Below, piece by piece: positions 55,801 to 64,000 of a stretch of DNA of 64,000 nucleotides (position 1 is its first letter; the number at the start of each line of letters is the position of its first letter). The stretch lies in contig NW_026570270.1 in the NCBI RefSeq assembly GCF_019649055.1, positions 62,001 through 126,000 of the forward strand, in the 5' to 3' direction. This DNA comes from Paramacrobiotus metropolitanus. Lineage: Eukaryota; Tardigrada; Eutardigrada; Parachela; Macrobiotidae. The notes below the pieces were generated by a model. It searched no databases, was not told the origin of the DNA, and saw only the letters and a list, made by a program, of their open reading frames with translations. Both the position numbers and the translations under genes were made by a program.

Positions 55801-57976
55801 TCAAATAAGCTTGAACAAACCATCAGCAGAATTTCGAAGCACCTTAAAACAGGTAAAAGATTCTATAGCTTTCAGTTAAACCGGTATAAAAACTAACGGT
55901 CAATACCTCAGTGTATAGATAAAAATTTAATCGTGATTCGGCTTAGGTACTGTAGATTGTAGAAACTGACTAACTACGGAAACTACAGGAATTCTTTTGA
56001 TGTTAAACTGTAGGTGCGTATTGCGAATTCCCATACGAACATCAACCGTTTAATTGGAATACTTAAGCATAGCGACAAAACTTTTCTTCTGAGCGAGAAG
56101 GCCGCAAGAGGATCGTTGCATGATCTCTTTGACAGGAGCTTTCAGTTGGATCAGGATCTAAAACAGTCGTTCATGAATGACCTTTGTGAGGTGAAGATTT
56201 GACTGTGCGTTTGCTACCTTTTAAAAAGGCATACTCGTATATCTGGCTCGTATATCTATAGTGCTGTTTGGTGCCTGTTTTGACATATACGAGTGCAACA
56301 TACGCAGACTTGGTTAATACATTTTATAGCCTGTTTGTAGGGAATGAATTTTATTCATGGTTTACTGTCAACATTTCACGGACATTTGACCGGAGCAAAG
56401 TGTCTTGTTGATAAGCACTTTACGCTAAAGATTGGTGGATTCGGATGCGACACGCTGAGGGCATTTATGGAAAACGGCAAACTGCGGGCACTGCCTACAG
56501 AATTCCTCCCAAAAGATTTTTACTGGTCGGCACCAGAAATGTTAAATTATCTTTCCTTACCCAACCGCGCAACCGACATATACTCAATTGGGGTGATCCT
56601 AGTGGAGGTACTGACGAGTGAATATCCCTACTACAACGAAGAATGTGACGGAAAACGTGAGTTTGCTTCATATATATCAGTTATAATGACGTTTGCTAGT
56701 GGCAAGACGAAATACATGTCTGTGTTATTAATGAAAACCTTAAAACGCTGATAACCGCGTTTTTTTTGTTAGAACTTTTGGATAGAATTGCCTCCGGAGC
56801 GATAACTCCGTTAACGGCATCCCAAGAATATTTGACACTGAGGCGTGATTTGTTGGCTTGCATCGAGTCAACATTCCATCTGGACCCAAACAAACGACCA
56901 ACGATTGGGAAGCTCCAAAATGTGCTAACCGGACGAGAAGAGTTTGGGCATATTTTTCACCGATCGGACCGGTTATTCGATAGAGTTATGGCACGTCTTG
57001 ACCGCTACGCTGCCGAACTAGAAGAAAGGGTTGTCAAGCAAACTAACGAACTGATTAAAGAAAAAGCACAATGCGATGCCATACTGCGACAAATTCTACC
57101 GGGGTAAATAGTAGCCTGTAGTCTCAAGTCTCAACGTACATGAAGTTTATAATATGCGCACAACTACATATAAAAATGCCTTCAAAGGAATATTGTCGAC
57201 AAATTCCGTCGCAATCAGCATGTGGATGCCGAAATATTCGAATCGGTCACCATTATGTTCTTCGATTTCTGCGACTTTGAGACATTCCGGATGGAAAATC
57301 TGGGTGATCTCACCACCTTACTGGAAACTGTCGAAAGCCGGCTGGATGCACGCATCAAGGAAAGGGACGCTTTTAAAGTGGAAGCAGTGGCTGATACTTT
57401 TCTGGTACGAACTACGAAGTACAGTTCTAGTTTGTCATAATTAGTTAGATTGCACATTAATTTACAAGACAAGACTTTTAATTGGACAATTTGTATTTTG
57501 TAATGGAAAAAAGCAAGCGTTTTTACAGGTCGTAAGCGGAGCGCCGGTGCGAAATGGTACCCGGCATGTTGCAGAAATGTGCAAGTTGGCCCTGTCTTTA
57601 CAAAACAGTGTGGAACAGCCGCTACATGGCAGTGTTGTGCAGCTGAGGATGGGGCTTCATTCTAGATCAATTGCGGCGGGAGTGGTAGGATATCGCAAAC
57701 CGAAATACTGTTTGTACGCGGAATGCCTTGATGACCATGCCTCGATCGTTGAAATCTTTCAAAATTGTTAACCGGTTGCTTCATGGGTGTTTCAGATTTG
57801 GCGACACGGTAAATACTGCATCACGTATGATGAGTCACGGACTGCCTGGACAAATCCAGATGACCTGCGTTTCAGCTGAGATACTTACGAAGAATTACCC
57901 TGGATTTCAGCTGCAGTCCAGAGGGATTATCCATGTTAAAAATAAGACCCCCATGGAAACGTTTTGGCTGATTTAG
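52803..57976 (+). CDS. receptor guanylyl cyclase 2, many exons
   Basis: Paralogue of cyclase 1 with the same exon order. Start Met at 52803 begins a signal peptide (HSFLTYITILRFTLILYGG); the frame is open further up to 52740, but this Met matches the paralogues. Ectodomain: DIVSLITFSAK, AMDMAVEKVQQLHGS, GPEMDSCETIADW; WISMSMGSLPGYV in the exon near 53590-53897. TM exon near 55335-55424 (YMVVIGIMAFIFLCLTTGTIIFF), kinase homology domain from about 56014 (INRLIGIL, RGSLHDLFD, HGHLTGAKC), hinge coiled coil at about 57000-57100, cyclase exons about 57188-57411, 57529-57709 and 57791-57976. Both metal Asp are present (FFDFCDF and VEAVADTFL), as are guanine-pocket Glu and Cys (PKYCL) and GDTVNTASRM. 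It should be able to make cGMP if expressed. The Gly of the usual DIVGF motif is Asp here. Confidence 0.87.
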
Positions 57977-58855
57977 ACTGTTACACTTTTGCGATACTAT
58001 CTTTTTCGCAGCAAATTAAAAGGATTAAAACTTACAAAGTAACAAACTAATGCTTTTCCACGAACTGGAAGCTATTTGGTGCGTTACATTACGACAAACT
58101 ACTTCTTAATGGAGCAAGGAGCAAAATGGGAATTAGGCAGTTAATATTTAGGATTTAGGATTTAGACACCTTATTTTTAGTGTCCTGCTCCGTGACACTT
58201 TTATCTGATCCACATTTTTATTAAATTAAATTCTTAAATAAACTATCACCATCAGTACCAGAATTAAACGAAAAAGCATCAAGGGTCACTTCCATCGAAG
58301 ATGATACTTACCGGTAGTTCGGATATAATTCATCGTACGAAGACTGGCCACAGACCAGTATTACTGCAGCTTTACGCTATACCAATTTAAAATTCAAAAC
58401 CTCGAAGTCAGAAATCCTCGAAGGAATTCCACCCACCTGGAGAGCTGCGACCATAAAACAGGTTTGGCACACGGATATGTGGGTTGGTTCTCGAAAACAA
58501 CCGAAACACCAGCAAAACAGATGTATATACACAACCTCATCTACTTCCGGAAACTAATGCATTTATTGCAGCTGTGAATTCTACCATGAAAAGGGCGATC
58601 GTGGTGCTGTACCATGACCAGGCGCATATGAGGCGTGCATTAAAGATGCATGAGCACGCAGCGATTCAGCGCACGCATATGCGTCTTAATAATTACTTAT
58701 ACCATAGTGACGCCAATATTAGGTATTCGTTTAATCTATCATTTTTATTGGCACATAACTGAGGCTGATTATTCTCTATTAATAACATAATCATGGAGGA
58801 TCTCGCTATCGTGCAGCAGTAGACAGAGAGCCGACCTTTAATTTTTATCTGAAAA
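57977..58855. other. intergenic between cyclase 2 and cyclase 3
   Basis: About 880 bp, AT-rich, with one 92-codon open frame (58484-58762) that shows no motif. Probable promoter of cyclase 3. Confidence 0.45.
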
Positions 58856-61800
58856 ATGAAGCCTCCTGGCATTTTTGCTGTTGTTCTGACCAAACTGACA
58901 CTGGTCATGCTGTCCGGACAGTACACAACTGTCTATAGCATCGATATCGATATTGTTTCGCTGATTACATTGAATCCAAAAGCTCCGCCATGGTCATTAT
59001 CGTTAGCAGCCATGGATCTGGCTGTGGAAGAAATTCGTCGCCTTCATGGATCGGTAGCGAATTTCTCGCATATCCGTCTCTCCGGACCGGAAATGTATAG
59101 CTGTGAGACTGTTGCTGACTGGAGTGATTTTTATTTATCCCAGTGGTACCACAACAATCAAAGTCGCAGAGAGTCCGTTCCAGTATTTATCTGGCCAGGT
59201 ACTGGCATTGGATTATTGAGATTAAAGTAGTAGTTGTTATTTTCTTTGATGAACTTTTCATTTAATTTTGAATGTTCTGGAAAGTACGCGAACATGTTAT
59301 CGAGTGTTCAGGGATCTTTCAGTAGTATACAAAAAATCTACTGTATGTGTACTGTACAAGATGTATTTCTGAGCCACACGCTTGAAACGTAACAGTTAAT
59401 AAACATAAAAATGTCTACAACATGGATACGTTTATAAAGCACTGAACTTTAGAAACAATGCTATTTTACCCTTTTCAGCATGTTTGGAAAGTCCCAGAGC
59501 GAGGCTTCTAGCGGGCTCATGGAACATTCTCTATATAACAAGGTGACCGATTTGAAATATTCTGACGTACCTTTACCTGTTCGAGTGTTTTAAGCTACAC
59601 CATTTTAAATTTTCTGTTAGCTAAAATATATAATCCTAACAAGGTGCAAGGTTAGTAATTATTCTACCAAAAAACTACCAAAATTATTATGGGTAATCTC
59701 TAGCAGACGAAATTTCGAAATACCATTTGCCTTATACTTTATCAGAGTTCGTGTTATGGCCCTGTATGATATAAATCCATGGATAAACATAATTTTCAAT
59801 CTCTGCGGACATGCGGTTGTGAAGATTTGAGTCGTTTAGCAGCATTTACCGCATCACGAGAGCAAACATGTTGTTGTGCTCTACAAATTTGCAGTGCCGG
59901 AAGCGATATGGCCATTCGGGAGCGCGGTAAAGGTCCCACATGGATTAGCATGTCATTTGCTTCCATACCGGGTTACGTGCGCCTGTACCTCAGCTTATTG
60001 CATACCTTCCGCTGGAGTTCGGTATTCGTGGTTATCGATGAAGCGTCGCTAGGCTTTTATTTGGAATCCAGTGCAGCTTTCGTTAAAACCGTGGAGAATA
60101 TGGCGAAAAACGTTACCCTGACCCTTCGCCGGGTCTCATCCTTAAAATCTCCTGATCTTGATGCCATTTTGCAAGATTTCAGAAAAGTCTCGCGAGGTAA
60201 CCGTAGTACATGGATTTATGTCGGCTTTTTATTTTTTCCGGCAGCATACCGCTTTACGTTGTAATACGGCCTTTCGGATGTATCGGCTTACGTTTTAGTT
60301 TTCATCTTTTTCGGACACGCGCCCATTCTACGGAGAATTCTAGTAAGCTCATAGGCAAACGATTACAAACAGTTTCATTTTGGCCTGTACCCAAACGGTC
60401 TGCGTCTTTCCACATTTTGTTGGCTATCGCAGGGTTTATAAGCATTGATCAGAGTAGATAATTTTCTATACCCCGCTTATAATATTACTAAACTAATAGT
60501 TAGTTTAGTAATATTATACTCTGCCTCATAGTAATCGCATATTACTGCTTTATTTTTTGACAGGTTAAAGCAGCGTTGTCCAATATGACAAACGGAGATT
60601 TTGTAAGAAGCCGATGAGATTCGATACCGAGCCAACTGGGTTTTGACATACGTTTGCTTGTGCACTGCAGGTTTATATAGCAACACAGGTAATACCTATC
60701 CGCGCAACCGGGAATTTTACCTGGAAATACGGCGATGCGGATGATCAGGTTTGTGTAATGGGTTGCTATACTGTTAGATGTGCCCGGGACTGCGCAGAAG
60801 CTACATATACTTGCTGATGTTTTTCTCAGATAGCCAAAGAAGCATTCCGATCGCTGATCTTGGTGGACCAATATTACGCTGCATGGAGTCTGCGACCGTC
60901 TGTCTTTGAACTTGCAGCAGAAATTCAGAAAAGGGAAGTCAACCAGTACAACTTGACGATAACGCCGATGGATGCTGTAAGTGTACAGTAGTCTGTAATA
61001 TTTCGGAAACTGGAGGAAACCTCAACCGGCAAAATTCATTTCGTTGCTGCTGATTTTTTTATAGTTGGTAGGAATGCCAGCATACATGGCTATCACGTTG
61101 TATGGTCAGGTACGTAAGGGATAACAAACTAATTCTTCTGAAATAAATGCGCGTGCAATGGCTCTGCACCCATTAATTCCACCGGCAGAACCGGGTACAT
61201 CACCATATCTGTTCTACTTCCTTAATCTTATGGTTAACAGATTGTCCGCGAACTGGTGGTATCCAATCAAAGCAGTTTACTGCGTGATGGTGCGACTTTA
61301 GCCCAGTATTTTTTTAACAAGACATTCGACACAGCTGCAGGAAGTATTTATATTGATTCCTACGGTCAGCGCCTGATGGATGCAGCGGTGATGAGATACG
61401 ATGGAGAAAACGTCGTTCCTAGGGTTCGTATCGTACTTTGCGCAGGGCAACTGCAGTGCGTTAAGACGAGAGGTACCCAACATCTGGTTAAATTGGTACA
61501 CCCCTCCTGCTACATATGGTTGGGAAGAGTGTTACGAGATTTATATACCCATACCCGTTTCACTAATCGATAATAAAAACTGAAAGAGTTATTTTGACGT
61601 ACAAAAGCGATACAGAGAAATTTTCCAGAAGCGCTGTGTTAGGTCTGCCGGCGGCGGCAGCATCTGCCGGCCAGTCCAGCTGGACACCAATCGGGCATGC
61701 GAAGCGAACGGGAGCCGTTCAGTATCATACAGTCAAAGCGGTCATCTTTCTCCCGCGGCAGTCTGGTCTGCAAACTATCTATATTCCCTGTATAAATACC

Positions 61801-64000
61801 TTGTTAAATAATAAAACTGCAAAGGAACAAACAATAACAGGTAGGCCATAAGCCACGATAATAAGTTCTGCAGCGGTTTTTTCGAATTTTTTGAAAACCC
61901 TCCCAGCAACGGATAGTCGACACCAAGATCTGTCATAAGGCGACATATCGTCCTAAACGGATGAACAGTGAATATTTTACCGGTGGCGAAGCTAAAAATT
62001 AATTTCCTCGTTATTTTGTTCATGACCCTACAAAACTTCATGAAAAATTAGCATATGATAGCACAACATCTTGGTGGCATACGGCAATAGTTAAATTGAC
62101 CGCACATTAATTAAACACCGCGTGCACAGAAAAAATTAACGCAAGGGGACCATATGTTGGGTACCACTCGTCTTAATACAGTTTATTTACAAACCATAGC
62201 GTTTGTGGCAGAGGGTGACAGGGTAAATTATTTGATGACATTTTGAATTGGCAAGATTGCTCCAAGAAAATCTTCTTAATGAGAAGTAATCATTGTGTCT
62301 CTGTCGTTATTTAGCCAATTTTCTATCAAGACGCTCAGACGCTCAACATGCAACACATTGCCAACTGGACATGGAACGGGCTGCTGAATTATTTTCCGCC
62401 TGACAAACCGTTATGCGGTTTTTCTGGGGACCAATGTTTGGGATGTAGGTCGACCGAAAGTAGTAGCACTGGGGCACAATCTAACCTTTCGCCTGCTTTT
62501 CAGCAGACCCGCTCGCCCGAGCTTATACAATCAGCATTGTCGTCATCGCAATAGTGTTTGCATTTCTCCTGACCGGCATAATCTTGTTTGTGAGGTAAGA
62601 AACCGCATCTTCGTACCTTCCGGGGAAGGACACGCTGTAAGCCAAGACAGAAAATGGTTTGCTGTGTAGATTCCGTTCTTATTGGATGGCACATATTTGC
62701 GACAACTGGTGGACCCTAAGTCCAAATCTGTTTTCCTTCAACACGAACTTCTTCTTAACCGATATGCTGAGAAAAGAAATGAGCATTGCACTAGCTGTAA
62801 GTTTTATGTAATTTTGATTGAGTGCGGTATCAGCTTACCTGGTTCGGACTTCTTTATATCCCGCCACGAACATTTGTTTGCAGAAGAGAAGTGCTCTGAA
62901 AGCAACATATGCCAATCAGCCAGTATGGATTACGGCCACCATCGTCATCAATCTGCAGCACCATGCGGATACGAGTAACGTCTCGACAGAATTCTGCAGC
63001 GTTATCAGACGGGTACTTACAGATACTCGTACCTAAGTGCGGTTACGGACTCACTCTGTAGAATGTAGATTAACATACTTCGATCAGAATTCACATTTCT
63101 TTTAGCAGATCCGGTACGCGAATACGTATACCAACATAAACCGACTGATTGGAATAGTCACTCTCAACGATCGGAGCTTAATTTTAACCGACAAAGCTAG
63201 CCGTGGATCGTTGCATGATTTGTTCGATAGAAGCTGCAAGCTGGATTACGATCTCCAGCAATCCTTTATGCATGACCTTTGCGAAGTGTGTTATCCAGTA
63301 TTTTTCTATACGTTAAAGATACTACTATACACTAGCGCCATTTGTTTCCAGGGAATGAACTTTATACACACTACCGTGTCTTCTTTCCATGGATATTTAA
63401 CCGGGTCAAAATGCTTGATCGATAAACACTTCATATTGAAAATCGGAGAATTCGGCTGCGAAACCTTAGTTTCGCTATTGGCCAACGAACACATAAAAAC
63501 AGCCATACATGTACCCGTCAAAAAATTGTACTGGACAGCGCCGGAAATGCTGAATTACCAGATGATGCCCAATCGTGCGACAGACGTGTACGCAGTCGGT
63601 GTGATTCTGCTGGAGATTTTGTCGTCAGATTATCCGTATCCTGATCCAGAGCAGGAATGCAAATGTGTGTGACAGATTGATGTGTTCGATCAAGAAGTTT
63701 TATTTTTTTCGTAATCTTGTATCTTTTTTAGGTCTGCTCGAAAAAATCTCTTCAGGTGCTGTCACTCCTCTCACTATTCAAAAGGACGAGAACATACGTC
63801 GGCTGCGCCCTGATTTGCTGGCTTGTCTGGAGTGGACCTTTCATCTGGATCCAAACAAACGACCGACCGTCGCGAAGCTTCTAAGAACGTTGTTGCGACA
63901 GGAAGAGAATTTTTTTCCTGGGTCCAAACGCTCTGATCGCCTTGTGGACCAGATCATGGAGCGATTAAATCGTTACGCTGCGGAACTGGAGGATAGGGTC
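58856..64000 (+). CDS. receptor guanylyl cyclase 3, cut by the window end
   Basis: Third tandem paralogue. Signal peptide from the Met at 58856 (MKPPGIFAVVLTKLTLVML), ectodomain DIVSLITLNPK, AAMDLAVEEIRRLHGS, GPEMYSCETVADW and WISMSFASIPGYV (exon near 59893-60196), further ectodomain exons at 61241-61422 (NQSSLLRDGA, IYIDSYGQRLMD) and 62314-62443, TM near 62506-62594, then the kinase homology domain from about 63110 (INRLIGIV, RGSLHDLFD, GYLTGSKC, APEM) to the hinge, where the window stops before the cyclase domain. Whether its catalytic Asp residues are intact cannot be told. An intron of about 890 bp (61423-62313) is larger than the same intron in the paralogues. Frames are open in all exons seen. 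Confidence 0.85.
60478..60518. repeat. perfect 19-bp palindrome, 3-base loop, in a cyclase 3 intron
   Basis: TATAATATTACTAAACTAA, loop TAG, then its exact complement. Could extrude as a hairpin in DNA or in pre-mRNA. Confidence 0.85.

Noticed and set aside
1-64000. tRNA, rRNA or other structured RNA genes
   Set aside because: Looked for B-box-like GGTTCRA words with cloverleaf context and found none convincing; a tRNAscan or Infernal run would settle this.

Overview
The window reads as nuclear DNA of a small ecdysozoan-like animal. The genes have many short GT-AG introns (often 45-300 bp), the GC content is moderate, and the content is animal: a class A GPCR, an HSD17B10-type dehydrogenase, an extracellular Cu/Zn SOD, an effector caspase and receptor guanylyl cyclases. 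The gene style and the tandem receptor-cyclase expansion make a tardigrade my best guess, but that is inference; nothing here proves it.

Layout. 1.7-3.0 kb: a three-exon class A GPCR (+). 4.1-5.9 kb: a five-exon HSD17B10-like dehydrogenase (+). 6.9-7.8 kb: a three-exon secreted Cu/Zn superoxide dismutase (-). 8.8-13.1 kb: four tandem paralogues (-) of an unrecognised secreted, Asn/Tyr-rich family in which two Cys flank exactly 50 residues in all four copies. 14.3-32.4 kb: one minus-strand gene of a 2OG-Fe(II) dioxygenase-like family, cut in its last exon by a 16.3 kb Maverick/Polinton-type element (14566-30851). The element has inverted ends starting 5'-AG and a perfect 6-bp target duplication (GGGGAG). 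34.5-36.3 kb: an uninterrupted paralogue of the cut gene. 38.8-40.7 kb: exons of an unrecognised gene. 40.8-42.0 kb: an effector caspase (-). 44.8-64.0 kb: three tandem receptor guanylyl cyclase genes (+), the third running off the window.

The Polinton is the most interesting part. Its left end carries a leftward IAP gene (two BIRs plus RING, the baculovirus IAP layout). A rightward block of virus-like genes follows: an unknown ORF, a TATA-binding-protein-like protein, an FtsK/A32-type packaging ATPase, a basic core-type protein, a Pro-rich protein, an rve-type integrase with a chromodomain remnant, a penton-type minor capsid protein, a pVI-like peptide with an adenain-type cleavage motif, a double-jelly-roll major capsid protein, an adenain-like cysteine protease and a small membrane protein. 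Most capsid and replication-side genes have single-base frame breaks, while the IAP is intact. I could not see a family B DNA polymerase. The right third (24.2-30.8 kb) holds nested inverted-repeat elements and, unexpectedly, a histone H2A-like gene.

Several non-autonomous inverted-repeat elements lie in and around the Polinton. Intergenic stretches with no supportable gene are listed as such. Exon limits were read by eye from splice consensus and reading frame, so individual borders may be off by a few bases.
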